This document shows, one piece after another, positions 18,460 through 27,652 of a stretch of 64,000 nucleotides of DNA. This DNA comes from Burkholderia plantarii (GTDB lineage Bacteria; Pseudomonadota; Gammaproteobacteria; Burkholderiales; Burkholderiaceae), in assembly GCF_001411805.1 (NCBI RefSeq), contig NZ_CP007213.1, positions 186,001-250,000 of the forward strand, in the 5' to 3' direction. Both the position numbers and the translations under genes were made by a program. Positions within the stretch are counted from its first letter, which is position 1. Each line of letters begins with the position of its first letter. The notes under the pieces are model-generated. The model was not told the origin of the DNA. It made no database searches and was given only the letters and a program-made list of their open reading frames with translations.

Positions 18460-18536
18460 CGTCTGTCTCCTGAACGGGTGATGTCCCTGCCATGAGCGGC
18501 CGGCGCGACCCTCGCGGCGGCTCGTCATTCGCTAAA

Positions 18537-18661
18537 AATGATACCGGTTACATCGTGAGAAAGTAAACGGGGTCGCGGATATGGGCCGAAGAAAACCAAC
18601 GTATACGTGAAAATACTAGGTCAAATACAGGCTGATGTGAGTTTTAATGAAACCGGTTACA
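18537..18661. promoter_or_regulatory. Two LacI-type operator repeats between divergent maoC and CoA-transferase genes
   Basis: AATGATACCGGTTACA (18537-18552) and AATGAAACCGGTTACA (18646-18661) differ at one base and lie 109 bp apart. Each centres on a CCGG dyad (TGAAACC/GGTTACA), the usual shape of LacI-family sites. They flank the space where both divergent promoters must lie, so looping repression is plausible. Regulator identity is inferred. Confidence 0.65.
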
Positions 18662-18725
18662 CAGATACGGGAACGCAGGGCGGGCGACGCCCCCGGCGCA
18701 GGCAACGATCAGTCAGGAAGGCGAC

Positions 18726-20336
18726 ATGGAGACAATCACGGCGGCCGCGGCCGCGGCATTGGTGCAGGACGGCGACGCGGTGTTGATCAGCGGTTCGGGC
18801 GGCGGCCATTCGGTGCCCGAGGCGCTGCTGGCCGCGCTCGGCGAGCGCTATCGCGAGGTGCGGCAGCCGCGCGGCATCACCTCGATCAGCGTGGTGGGGG
18901 TGGGCGACCGGGCCGCGCTCGGCGCCACGCATCTCGCGCAGGAAGGGCTGCTGCGCCGCGCGATCACGAGCGCGCTGGTGGATTCTCCGGGCCTCGTCAC
19001 GCTGGCCGCCGAGGACCGCATCGAGGCCTATACGCTGCCGCAGGGCGTGCTCTCGCAGCTGATGCGCGACATGGCGGCCGGCCGCCCGGGCCTGATCACG
19101 AAGACGGGCCTCGGCACCTTCGTCGATCCGCGCCAGCAGGGCGCGCGACAGAGCCCGCGCACGCCGGCCGATTTCGTCGAGCTGATGGAGCTGGACGGCG
19201 AGGAGTGGCTGCGTTTCAAGCCGCTGCCGCTGAACGTGGCGTTCCTGCGCGGCACCACCGCCGACGAGGACGGCAACGTCACGATGGAACAGGAGGCCGT
19301 GTTCGGCGAGATGCTGGCGATGGCGCAGGCCACGCGCCGCGCGGGCGGCATCGTGGTGGTGCAGGTCAAGCGCATGGCGAGCCGCAACACGCTGCCGCCG
19401 AAGCAGGTGAAGATCCCCGGCATCCTGGTGGACTTCGTGGTGGTGGTGCCCGAGCAGCGCCAGACCTACGCCACCGACTACGATCCGAGCTATGCCGGCG
19501 AGCTGCGCGTGCCGCTCTCGCAGATCACGCCGCTGCCGTTCGGCGCGCGCAAGGTGATCGTGCGGCGCGCGGCGATGGAGCTGTATCCCGGTGCCGTCTG
19601 CAACCTCGGCGCGGGGATTTCCACCGGGCTCTCGACGGTGGCCGCCGAGGAGGGGCTGCTCGACGCGGTGGTGCTGACCAACGAGCAGGGGCTGATCGGC
19701 GGCGCGCCGATCACGGGCCGCGACTCGGGCGGCGCGCAGAACTTCGCGGCGATGATCGACCAGCCGGCCCAGTTCGATTTCTACGACGGCGGCGGGCTTG
19801 ATCTCGCGTTCCTGTCGTTCGCCGAGGTGGACGCGCGGGGCAACGTCAACATCAGCCGCTTCGGCGACAAGATCGTCGGCGTCGGCGGCTTCATGAACAT
19901 CAGCCAGAACGCGAAATGCGTGATCTTCAGCGGCACCCTGACGGCGGGCGGCCTCGACATCGGCTGGGAGAACGGCCGCGCCGTGATCCGCGCCGAGGGC
20001 CGGCACCGCAAGTTCGTGCGCTCGCTCGAACAGATCTGCTACAGCGCGCAGCTCGCGCGCGCGCGCGGCCACCAGGTGCTGTTCGTGACCGAGCGCGCGG
20101 TGTTCCGCGTCGGCGACGCGGGGCTCGTGCTGTCCGAGATCGCGCCCGGCATCGACCTCGAACGCGACGTGCTCGGCCAGATGGCGTTCCGCCCGGCCGT
20201 CGCGCCCGATCTGAAGGAGATGGACGCGCGCTGCTTCCGGCCCGAGCCGATCGGCATGCGCGACGAGATCCTCGCGCGCGAACGGCGCTTCCGCTCGGCG
20301 CGGCTCGCGGCCTGGCACGCGGAGCAGCGGCGATGA
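18726..20336 (+). CDS. Fused-subunit acyl-CoA:acetate/3-ketoacid CoA-transferase
   Basis: 536 residues, i.e. alpha and beta CoA-transferase domains in one chain as in E. coli YdiF. The N-terminal glycine loop is ISGSGGGHSVPEAL; the predicted catalytic glutamate is E320 in LTNEQGLIGG, which in this family forms the glutamyl-CoA thioester. Reaction: transfer of CoA between a carboxylic acid and an acyl-CoA, cytoplasmic. It is the first gene of an operon and its stop overlaps the next start (ATGA). Its function here is probably activation of the organic acid that the operon degrades. Confidence 0.92.
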   Translation: METITAAAAAALVQDGDAVLISGSGGGHSVPEALLAALGERYREVRQPRGITSISVVGVGDRAALGATHLAQEGLLRRAITSALVDSPGLVTLAAEDRIEAYTLPQGVLSQLMRDMAAGRPGLITKTGLGTFVDPRQQGARQSPRTPADFVELMELDGEEWLRFKPLPLNVAFLRGTTADEDGNVTMEQEAVFGEMLAMAQATRRAGGIVVVQVKRMASRNTLPPKQVKIPGILVDFVVVVPEQRQTYATDYDPSYAGELRVPLSQITPLPFGARKVIVRRAAMELYPGAVCNLGAGISTGLSTVAAEEGLLDAVVLTNEQGLIGGAPITGRDSGGAQNFAAMIDQPAQFDFYDGGGLDLAFLSFAEVDARGNVNISRFGDKIVGVGGFMNISQNAKCVIFSGTLTAGGLDIGWENGRAVIRAEGRHRKFVRSLEQICYSAQLARARGHQVLFVTERAVFRVGDAGLVLSEIAPGIDLERDVLGQMAFRPAVAPDLKEMDARCFRPEPIGMRDEILARERRFRSARLAAWHAEQRR

Positions 20337-21220
20337 GCGGCCCGCAGGCGCCGAACGAGGCGAACGCGATGAACGGGGTGGACGCGATCCGCGCGATGAA
20401 CGCGGCCGGCGCGACACGCATCGGTTGTGCGATCGACGGCGCCACGCGCCTCTATGCGATCGTCGGCGATCCGGTCGCGCAGGTGCGTTCGCCCGCCGTC
20501 TACACCGAGGCGTTCGCGCGCGCCGGGCGCAACGCGCTGCTGTTCGCGGCGCAGGTCGGCGACGCGCGTTTCGACGAGGCGGTGCGCGGCCTGATGGCGC
20601 TCGGCAACCTCGACGGCCTGCTCGTCACCTCGCCGCACAAGGCGCGCATGGCGCCGCTTGCCGCGCGGCTGTCGCCGCGCGCGGCGATCGTCGGCGCCGT
20701 CAACGCGCTGCGGCGCGAGCCCGACGGTAGCTGGTCCGGCGAGATGTTCGACGGCGTCGGCTTCGTGGCCGCGGCACGGCGCGTGGCGCCGCTGGCCGGC
20801 CTGCGCGCGCTGGTGTTCGGCTGCGGCGGCGCGGGCGCCGCGATCGCGGCCGAGCTGGCGGCCGACGGCGTGCGCGAGATCGCGCTGCTCGATCCGGACC
20901 GCGCGCGCGCGGCGCGGCTGGCCGGCGAGCTGGCGCAGCACTTCCCCGCTTGCCGGGCCGGCATCGAGCGCGACGGTGGCGCCTACGACATCGTGATCAA
21001 CGCCTCCACGGTCGGCATGCGCGACGGCGACGCGCTGCCGGGCGAGCCCGGCCCGCTCACGGCGCGCTCGATCGTCGGCGACGTGGTGCTGCGGCCCGAG
21101 GCGTCGCCCACCACGCTGGTGGCGCGCGCGCGGCAGGCCGGCGCGCGCATCGTGTCGGGCCGCGACATGCATGCGGGGCAGGTCGACGCGATCCTCGATT
21201 TCTTCGCGGTGCCGCGCTGA
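20333..21220 (+). CDS. AroE-like (shikimate/quinate dehydrogenase family) oxidoreductase with altered substrate site
   Basis: 295 residues starting inside the CoA-transferase stop codon. N-terminal substrate domain: the catalytic lysine is in TSPHKARM, and the Asp of the second motif in MFDGVGF. The SxS substrate motif of shikimate dehydrogenases reads QVRSP, so the first Ser is Val. The NADP/NAD motif is GCGGAGAAIA. Standard AroE is a housekeeping enzyme, but this copy is coupled to CoA-transferase and hydrolase genes, which together with the changed motif points to a catabolic role on a related hydroxy-acid rather than shikimate synthesis. Confidence 0.85.
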   Translation: MSGPQAPNEANAMNGVDAIRAMNAAGATRIGCAIDGATRLYAIVGDPVAQVRSPAVYTEAFARAGRNALLFAAQVGDARFDEAVRGLMALGNLDGLLVTSPHKARMAPLAARLSPRAAIVGAVNALRREPDGSWSGEMFDGVGFVAAARRVAPLAGLRALVFGCGGAGAAIAAELAADGVREIALLDPDRARAARLAGELAQHFPACRAGIERDGGAYDIVINASTVGMRDGDALPGEPGPLTARSIVGDVVLRPEASPTTLVARARQAGARIVSGRDMHAGQVDAILDFFAVPR

Positions 21221-21254
21221 CGCCATCCCCAACACCTCATCAGGAGACACGCTC

Positions 21255-21914
21255 ATGTCGCTGCTCGGTCGGGCGGCGGTGCTGATCTGGAACGACGTAC
21301 TCGACAGCGCCGAGACCGCTTTTTATCAATGGCATGACAACGAACACATCCCCGAGCGGCTCGCGCTGCCCGGTTTCCGGCGCGGCCGGCGCTACCGCGG
21401 TGGCGGCGAGCCGGCCTGGCTGACCGTCTACGAGGCCGACGACCTCGGCGTGCTGACGAGCCCCGCCTACCTCGAACGGCTCGACCATCCCACGCCCGCC
21501 ACGCGCGAGACCGTGAAGTCGTTCCGCAACACCGCGCGCTCGATCTGCCGCGTGGAGCGCAGCACGGGCGGCAGCACCGGCGGCCATGCGCTGACGCTGC
21601 GGCTGCCCGCCGACGCGGGCCTCGACGTCGAGGCCGCGTTCGCCGCGCTGCCGGCCGCCACCGGCGTGCTGGCCATGCATCTGCTCGCGGCCGACGACGC
21701 GGCGAGCCGCATCGACACCGCCGAATCGCGCGAGCGCGCGTTCGTGGTGCCGCCGCGCGTGCTGATGGTGGAGACGTCGACGCTGGCGGCCGCGCGGGCG
21801 GCGCTCGACCGGCTCGGCGAGATGACCCGGGCAATCGATGACGCGGCGCGGCCGGGCCTGGCCGCCGGCGCCGGGATCTTCTCGCTCGAGATCTGCCGGC
21901 TGCCGGCCCCCTGA
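21255..21914 (+). CDS. EthD-like/dimeric alpha-beta-barrel protein
   Basis: 219 residues with an AGGAGAC ribosome site before ATG 21255. The block ETAFYQWHDNEHIPERLALPGFRRGRRY is typical of EthD/DUF4286-like ferredoxin-fold proteins (WHxxEHxPE). A second, weaker ferredoxin-like half follows, so the chain may form a pseudo-dimer. Such proteins often act as small accessory enzymes (cyclase, isomerase, monooxygenase partner) in degradation operons. It sits between the AroE-like and FAH-family genes. The exact reaction is unknown. Confidence 0.78.
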   Translation: MSLLGRAAVLIWNDVLDSAETAFYQWHDNEHIPERLALPGFRRGRRYRGGGEPAWLTVYEADDLGVLTSPAYLERLDHPTPATRETVKSFRNTARSICRVERSTGGSTGGHALTLRLPADAGLDVEAAFAALPAATGVLAMHLLAADDAASRIDTAESRERAFVVPPRVLMVETSTLAAARAALDRLGEMTRAIDDAARPGLAAGAGIFSLEICRLPAP

Positions 21915-21966
21915 GCCGGGCGCCCGTTCACCGAACCCCATGCATCCGCAACATTGAGGAAACCGA

Positions 21967-22839
21967 ATGAAACTGCTCAGATACGGCCCCATCGGCCAGG
22001 AACGTCCCGGCGCGCTCGATCGCGACGGCCAGCTTCGCGATCTGTCGTCGCTGTGCGACGACTTCACGCCGGCCTTCTTCGCCGACGGCGGCATCGAGCG
22101 CCTGCGCGGCGTGGCGCTCGAGACGCTGCCGCGCGTCGACGGCACGCCGCGCATCGGCGCGTGCATCGCCCAGCCGGGCAACTTCATCGCGATCGGGCTC
22201 AACTACGTGCAGCACGCGATCGAGACCAACGCGCCGATCCCGGCCGAGCCGATCCTGTTCAACAAGGCGCCGTCGTGCCTGTCCGGTCCCTACGATCCGG
22301 TGGTGCTGCCGAAGGATTCGCGCAAGTGCGACTGGGAGGTGGAGATCGCGCTCGTGATCGGCAAGCCGGCGCTCTGCGTCGACGAGGCGAGCGCGCTCGA
22401 CCACGTGGCCGGCTACTGCGTCTGCAACGACGTGTCCGAGCGCGAGATGCAGCTCGAACATGGCGGCCAGTGGGTCAAGGGCAAGATGTTTCCGAGCTTC
22501 GGCCCGCTCGGCCCGTGGCTCGTCACGCCCGACGAAGCCGGCGACGCGCAGCGGCTCGGCCTCTGGCTCGACCTGAACGGCCGGCGCCTGCAGGATTCGT
22601 CCACCTCGGACATGATCTTCAGCCTGGCGCGGATCGTTTCGTATGCGAGCCACCACGTGCTGCTGCAGCCCGGCGACGTGATCACCACCGGCACGCCGCC
22701 CGGCGTCGGGCTCGGCATGCAGCCCGAGCAATACCTCAAGCCCGGCGACGTGATGGAACTCGGCGTCGAGGGGCTCGGCGTGCAGAAGCAGACCGTGATC
22801 GCGTGGGAGGATTCGCGGTTCGCGCGCGGCGTGAAGTAG
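21967..22839 (+). CDS. Fumarylacetoacetate hydrolase family protein
   Basis: 290 residues. The FAH fold is recognised by FIAIGLNYVQHA, DWEVEIALVIGK (metal-binding Glu pair) and CNDVSEREMQLEHGGQWVKGKMF, and ITTGTPPGVG near the C-terminus. Members hydrolyse or hydrate 2-oxo acids and 1,3-diketo acids (for example 2-keto-3-deoxy-sugar acids, acylpyruvates) using Mg or Ca. A GAGGAAAC site precedes the ATG. Fourth gene of the operon; probably the carbon-carbon bond-cleaving or hydratase step. Confidence 0.9.
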   Translation: MKLLRYGPIGQERPGALDRDGQLRDLSSLCDDFTPAFFADGGIERLRGVALETLPRVDGTPRIGACIAQPGNFIAIGLNYVQHAIETNAPIPAEPILFNKAPSCLSGPYDPVVLPKDSRKCDWEVEIALVIGKPALCVDEASALDHVAGYCVCNDVSEREMQLEHGGQWVKGKMFPSFGPLGPWLVTPDEAGDAQRLGLWLDLNGRRLQDSSTSDMIFSLARIVSYASHHVLLQPGDVITTGTPPGVGLGMQPEQYLKPGDVMELGVEGLGVQKQTVIAWEDSRFARGVK

Positions 22840-23041
22840 GGCAGTCAGGCAGCAAGCAGGCGATCAGGCAATCGGGCGGGAGACCGCGTGACCGGCCGCG
22901 GCGCCGCGTTCGCGCGGCGCGCCGCTACGACACGACGAAGCCGCGCCGCGCTGGCGGAATCGGCTTCGTCATACCAAACATGGAGACCCGGCGCCAGGCC
23001 GCCGGAGCAACGGACGGGCCTGGCCCGCGAAGGAGTGCGTC

Positions 23042-24328
23042 ATGAGAACGACGGAAGCCGCGGAGCACGCGGTGGTGAAGAAGACGGCCTGGTATCGCGA
23101 CATCACCTGGCGCCAGTGGCGCGTGCTGATCGCGGCGTGGGGCGTGTGGGTGATGGACGCGGTCGATTTTCTCGCCATCACGTTCGTGCTGCGCGACATC
23201 GCGAACGAGTTCCACGTCGGGCTGGACGTGGCCTCGCTGCTGCTGTTCGCCACCTACGGCGTGCGCTGGCTGGGCGGCCTGCTGTTCGGCAGCCTCAGCG
23301 ACCGGATCGGCCGCAAGATCCCGCTCGTCATCACGCTTGCCTGGTTCACGGGCGGCGCGGTGCTGACCGGGCTGTCGTGGGACTTCACGGTGCTGGCCGT
23401 GTTCCGGCTGCTGCTCGGCTTCGGCATGGCGCCGGGCTTCTCGCTCGGCGCGACGATGGTGGCCGAGTCGTGGCCCGAGAAATACCGTTCGATCGGCATC
23501 GGCATCCTCGACACCGGCTGGGGGCTCGGCGCGATCGGCGCGGCGGTGGCCTACGACCTCGTCTATCCGGCGTTCGGCTGGCGCGCGATGTTCTTCGTCG
23601 GCGTGTTGCCCTCGATCGTGCTCGGCCTGTTCATCCTGTTCTGCGTGCCCGAGTCGGACGCGTTCCGCCATGGCCGGGCGCGCGCGCGCGTGCCGCTGCG
23701 CGACAATCCCGCGGTCGTGCTGTTCCGCCAGTATCCGAGGCGGGTCGGCTATCTGGCGCTGCTGATGCTGGTGCTCTGCTTCGGCTCCTGGCCGTTCCAG
23801 GGCTTGTTTCCAACTTACCTGAAATCGCTGTCGTTCGCGCCGGGGCTCGTTACCTGGCTGACCATGACCTCGGCCATCGGGCAGGTGCTCGGCTTCTTCG
23901 CGTCGGGCTTCATCGCCGAGCGCATCGGGCGGCGGCTCGGCATCGGCCTGATGATCGGCATCGGCTCGCTGTGCGTGGCCGCGCTCGTGTACAGCGTCCA
24001 CCAGTTCCTGCTCGCCGAACTGTTCGCGTTCCTGAGCGGGTTCTTCCTGGTCGGCTCGTCGGGCATCTGGGGGACCATCCTCACCGAGAACCTGCCGCGC
24101 GACGTGCGTGCCTCCGGCGTCGGCTTCCTCTACAACGTCGGCGTGGTCGGCGGCGGGCTCGCGCCGTACATCGTGCTGTCGACGGTGAAGTCGCTCGACA
24201 TGACGATCGCGCTCGGCATCGCCGTGTTCAGCGTGGTGGCCGCGTTCGCTGCGATGCTGATCCTGCTGCGCGTGCAGGAGACCAAGGGGCTGCGGCTCGC
24301 GGAGATCGACGCGGGAGCGGGCGAGTGA
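23042..24328 (+). CDS. MFS transporter, aromatic-acid/sialic-acid symporter type
   Basis: 428 residues, twelve membrane segments, with the MFS motif GSLSDRIGRKIPL between segments 2 and 3 and WVMDAVDFLAITFVL in segment 1. This is the AAHS/NanT-like group of proton symporters for carboxylates. An AAGGAG site lies 7 bases before the ATG. As the last gene of the CoA-transferase operon it probably imports the pathway substrate across the inner membrane. Confidence 0.9.
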   Translation: MRTTEAAEHAVVKKTAWYRDITWRQWRVLIAAWGVWVMDAVDFLAITFVLRDIANEFHVGLDVASLLLFATYGVRWLGGLLFGSLSDRIGRKIPLVITLAWFTGGAVLTGLSWDFTVLAVFRLLLGFGMAPGFSLGATMVAESWPEKYRSIGIGILDTGWGLGAIGAAVAYDLVYPAFGWRAMFFVGVLPSIVLGLFILFCVPESDAFRHGRARARVPLRDNPAVVLFRQYPRRVGYLALLMLVLCFGSWPFQGLFPTYLKSLSFAPGLVTWLTMTSAIGQVLGFFASGFIAERIGRRLGIGLMIGIGSLCVAALVYSVHQFLLAELFAFLSGFFLVGSSGIWGTILTENLPRDVRASGVGFLYNVGVVGGGLAPYIVLSTVKSLDMTIALGIAVFSVVAAFAAMLILLRVQETKGLRLAEIDAGAGE

Positions 24329-24460
24329 ACGAACGGCCGCGCCGCCGCCCCCACCTGATGCCGGGGCCGGGGCGCCGCCACCCGCCGGGCGGGCCTTCTT
24401 CCGGGCGGCGTCCCTGCTCATGGCGCCACGCCCCCATTTCTCCTTCCCACGTCCCCGCGT

Positions 24461-25426
24461 TCACTCGGCCGGCCCCGCCAGCCCCGCCATCTCCATGCCC
24501 GCCTCGGCCTCGCGTATCGCGCGCACGTCGCGTTTCGGCGGCTGGCCGAACAGGCGGCTGTATTCGCGACTGAACTGCGTCGGGCTTTCGTAGCCGACGC
24601 GATGCGCGGCGCTGGCCGCGTCGATCCGCTCGTTGAGCATGAGCCGGCGCGCCTCGTGCAGCCGCAGATGTTTCTGGTACTGCAGCGGGCTCATCGCGGT
24701 CAGCGCGCGAAAGTGCTGGTGCAGCGTCGATTCCCCCATGCCCGCCGCGCGCACCAGCTCGCCGATACTGAACGGCCGCGAGAAGTTCTCGCGAATCCAG
24801 CGGATCGCGGCGGCCACGCGGTTGGTCTGGGTGCCGAGCTGCACCGCCTGCCGCAGCCGCGCGCCGGCCGGGCTCGTCAGGACGCGGTACAGCAGTTCGC
24901 GCTCGATCGAGCGGGCGAGGATCGGGATGTCCTCGGGCGCGTCGAGCAGTGTCACGAGGCGCAGCGCGGCCTGCGCGATGGCCGGCGTGACCGGGCCGAG
25001 CGCCATGCCGGTGGCGGCCGACGGCGTGCGCGGGCCGTGCTGGTCGACCTCGGCGATCAGGTCGGCGGCCAGCGCCAGGTCGATGTCGAGCTTGATCGAG
25101 TAGTACGGCGCGCTCGGGCTCGCGTCGAGTACCTGCACCACGGTGGGCAGCCCGACGGCCGTGAGCAGGAAGCGCGAGGCGTCGTAGACGTAGGTCTGCC
25201 CGGCCAGCATCACGCGCTTCGCGCCGCACGCGATCAGCGCGAACGACGGCTCGTAGAGAAACGAGGCGGGCTCGGTGGGCGCATGGACGCCGTGGATCGT
25301 GAGGCCCGCGATCGGCGTGGCGCCTTCGTTGCGGCCGCCGAGATGGCGCGCCACGATCGCGGCGATGCCGGTGCGGGCCGCCGCCGTGCCGGCGGCGTCT
25401 TCCGGCTTCGCGGAATGCATGTCCAT
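24461..25426 (-). CDS. AraC-family regulator with AraC_N-type ligand domain
   Basis: 321 residues from ATG 25426. The N-terminal half (FLYEPSFALIACGAKRVMLAGQTYVYDASRFLL) is the AraC_N-type cupin; the C-terminal DNA-binding part contains FSIGELVRAAGMGESTLHQHFRALTAMSPLQYQKHLRLHEARRLM and a second helix-turn-helix with VGYESPTQFSREYSRLFG. It is divergent from the short-chain dehydrogenase, with repeated TCTTGCC sites in the shared promoter region. This gene pair is common in proteobacteria, and the regulator usually activates the dehydrogenase. Confidence 0.9.
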   Translation of the reverse strand: MDMHSAKPEDAAGTAAARTGIAAIVARHLGGRNEGATPIAGLTIHGVHAPTEPASFLYEPSFALIACGAKRVMLAGQTYVYDASRFLLTAVGLPTVVQVLDASPSAPYYSIKLDIDLALAADLIAEVDQHGPRTPSAATGMALGPVTPAIAQAALRLVTLLDAPEDIPILARSIERELLYRVLTSPAGARLRQAVQLGTQTNRVAAAIRWIRENFSRPFSIGELVRAAGMGESTLHQHFRALTAMSPLQYQKHLRLHEARRLMLNERIDAASAAHRVGYESPTQFSREYSRLFGQPPKRDVRAIREAEAGMEMAGLAGPAE

Positions 25427-25649
25427 GTTTTGTTTCGCCTCCGGTTGAGCGGCGCGGGCCGCGAGCGTGCACCGGTTTGCGGTGCGGTTTGCTGACCGGT
25501 ATGCCGCCTGACTCGTGCCCCGGATTTGTCGCCCGATGCCTGCCTGACGGGCCGGCTTGCCTGCCTCGCCGATCCATCGACCCGTCGCCCGACGCGCGCC
25601 CGGTTCATCGGGAAAGTATACGGCGCGGCCCGCTTCGCCGGGCGGCGCA

Positions 25650-25730
25650 TTCTTGCCCGATCCCGCGAATGTCTTGCCTGTTTCCCCGAGGGGAAGGTGG
25701 CGCGCGCGCCGCCGGCGGATCAGGCAAGAA
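25650..25730. promoter_or_regulatory. Repeated TCTTGCC(C/T)G sites between divergent araC and SDR genes
   Basis: TTCTTGCCCGATCC (25650-25663) is matched 13 of 14 by the reverse complement of 25717-25730, and a third half-site TCTTGCCTG begins at 25672, 21 bp (two helical turns) after the first. A perfect palindrome TTCCCCGAGGGGAA lies between them at 25682-25695. Two-turn direct repeats are how AraC-type proteins usually bind. The other ~350 bases of this intergenic region show nothing further that I can support. Confidence 0.55.
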
Positions 25731-25868
25731 CCATGCTGGATCGGGCTACCGCCGGCGCGTTCGGGCGTTCTACAGTCGATGCAACGACGCGATGCGCCAG
25801 CGCGGCCTGCACAAAAGCCCGGCGGCCATCGCGGTTCCGCAGTCGAACCCACCCCAAGGAGAACCCTC

Positions 25869-26702
25869 ATGGCAACCTGGCTGATCACCGGCGCGAACCG
25901 CGGCCTCGGTCTGGAAATCGCGCGCGCCGCGCTCGACGCGGGCGACCGCGTGCTGGCCACGGCGCGCGATCCGGCGCCGATCGCGGCAGCGCTCGACGGT
26001 TTCGGCGAACGCCTCGCCACCACGCGGCTCGACGTGACCGACGCGGCCTCGATCGCGGCGGCCGTCGACCTTGCCCGGCAGCGCTTCGGCGGTATCGACG
26101 TGCTCGTCAACAACGCCGGCTACGGCCAGCTCGGGCCGTTCGAGCTGATCTCGCCGGCCGCGATCGAGCGCCAGTTCGACACCAACGTGTTCGGCGCGTT
26201 CGAGGTGACGCGCGCGGTGCTGCCGGTCATGCGCGCGCAGCGCTCGGGGCACGTCGTCACGCTGTCGTCGATCGCGGGGCTGATCGGCATCGAGGGCGCG
26301 TCGATCTACTGCGCGAGCAAGTTCGCGCTCGAAGGCTGGTCCGAATCGCTGGGGCAGGAAGTGGCGCGCTTCGGCATCCGCACGATGCTGATCGAGCCGG
26401 GCCGGTTCCGCACCGACTTCCTCGACGCGAGCTCCGTCAGCCACGGCGATCTGGCAATCGACGACTACGCCACGCTGGCCGCCGACAGCCGCGCCGAACT
26501 CGACGCCGGCAATCACCAGCAGGCCGGCGATCCGGTCAAGCTCGGCCGCGCCGTGGTGACGCTGGTGCATGCGCCGGAGCCGCCCGTGCGCTACGGCGCC
26601 GGCTCGGAGGCCTACGGCGTGATGGTGGCCCGGGCCGAGCGCCTGCGCGCCGAGGCGGAGGCATGGCGCGAGCTGTCGCTGTCCAATGATCTGGACGCGT
26701 GA
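25869..26702 (+). CDS. Short-chain dehydrogenase/reductase
   Basis: 277 residues. Classical SDR: cofactor motif TGANRGLG near the N-terminus, NNAGYG, catalytic Ser in LSSIAG, and YCASK for Tyr and Lys. An AAGGAGAA site lies before ATG 25869. The extended C-terminus is typical of the oxidoreductases annotated as SDR with unknown substrate. Divergent from, and probably controlled by, the AraC regulator. It is the last intact gene before the IS-rich accessory mosaic. Confidence 0.93.
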   Translation: MATWLITGANRGLGLEIARAALDAGDRVLATARDPAPIAAALDGFGERLATTRLDVTDAASIAAAVDLARQRFGGIDVLVNNAGYGQLGPFELISPAAIERQFDTNVFGAFEVTRAVLPVMRAQRSGHVVTLSSIAGLIGIEGASIYCASKFALEGWSESLGQEVARFGIRTMLIEPGRFRTDFLDASSVSHGDLAIDDYATLAADSRAELDAGNHQQAGDPVKLGRAVVTLVHAPEPPVRYGAGSEAYGVMVARAERLRAEAEAWRELSLSNDLDA

Positions 26703-26934
26703 GGCGTGGGGTGGTCGAGCCGCGAGTCGTGACGCGCAAGGCTCGGGGCCGATGCACGGGCATGGTCGTCGGGGCGTCGCGTCGCGCGTGTCGCCCGACG
26801 CGGTGCGTGCGCGGCGGCTGCGCAAGGCTTGTCGACTCGCATCGATGTCGGGCGCGTGGCCAGACGATCCCGCGTCGATCGAGGTGCCGGCGCGTATCGC
26901 CTGCGTCGGGTGCCAAGGCGGGTTCGCGATTGTA

Positions 26935-27613
26935 CGTTCGACGACCCAACGGACTTTTCCAAGGCCACTACCGTGCGGGTGACCGCGCCGCGCGATGCTG
27001 GTGGGGATGTTGCACTCGTGAAGGATGCGTCGGTATTTATCGTGGTCGTAACCATGGTCGACGTAGACGCGGCCAGGACGGCTCAGCGGCCGTCCACGCA
27101 CGCCGCCGATCGGCACGATGGCCTCGATCAGCGGAACCAGTTGGGTGACGTCGTTGCGATTGGCGCCGCTCAGGATTGCCGCGATCGGCGTTCCGTTGGC
27201 GCCGGTTGCGATGTAGTGCTTGGAACCGGGTCGCGCTCGATCGGTGGGGTTCGGGCCAGTTTTTCGCCCGCCCCAACCGCACGAATCGACGATGAGTCGA
27301 CGACCACGCGGGAGAAGTCGATCTTCTCGGCCGCTCGCAGTTTCGCCAGCAGCACGGCGTGCAGTCGATCCCACACGCCGGCTTGCTGCCAATCGCGCAG
27401 CCTGCGCCAACAACTTACGCCTGAGCCGCATCCCATTTCGGACGGTAAATCGCGCCAACGAATGCCCGTCTTCAACACAAATAGGATGCCCGTCGAAGCC
27501 GCGCGATCCGCTATTGGCTTGCGACCGGGATACTTGACGCGGCGCCGCTTTGACGGAGGGAGCAGTGGTTCGATCAGTGCCCAAAGTTCGTCATCAATGA
27601 TTGGCTTACCCAT
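26935..27613 (-). mobile_element. IS5-family (IS427-like) transposase remnant with -1 frameshift organisation
   Basis: The first frame (27613 down to about 27230) reads MGKPIIDDELWALIEPLLPP ... GIRWRDLPSEMGCGSG, the N-terminal half of an IS5-family DDE transposase. The second frame continues with PGSKHYIATGANGTPIAAIL and VYVDHGYDH to KVRWVVERTI and then stops matching near 26935, so the last ~40 codons and one end are lost. The two frames join at GAAAAAC by a -1 shift, the usual programmed organisation in this IS group, so the frame change alone is not decay; the 3-prime truncation is. Confidence 0.82.
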
Positions 27614-27652
27614 CCCCTTGGCCCGTCTGTCACGACGGCCAAGGTTAACAGG

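Noticed and set aside
25770..26950. Minus-strand open frame antisense to the short-chain dehydrogenase, continuous with the IS5 relic frame
   Set aside because: Only the part beyond 26935 resembles transposase; the rest is a shadow of the dehydrogenase gene.
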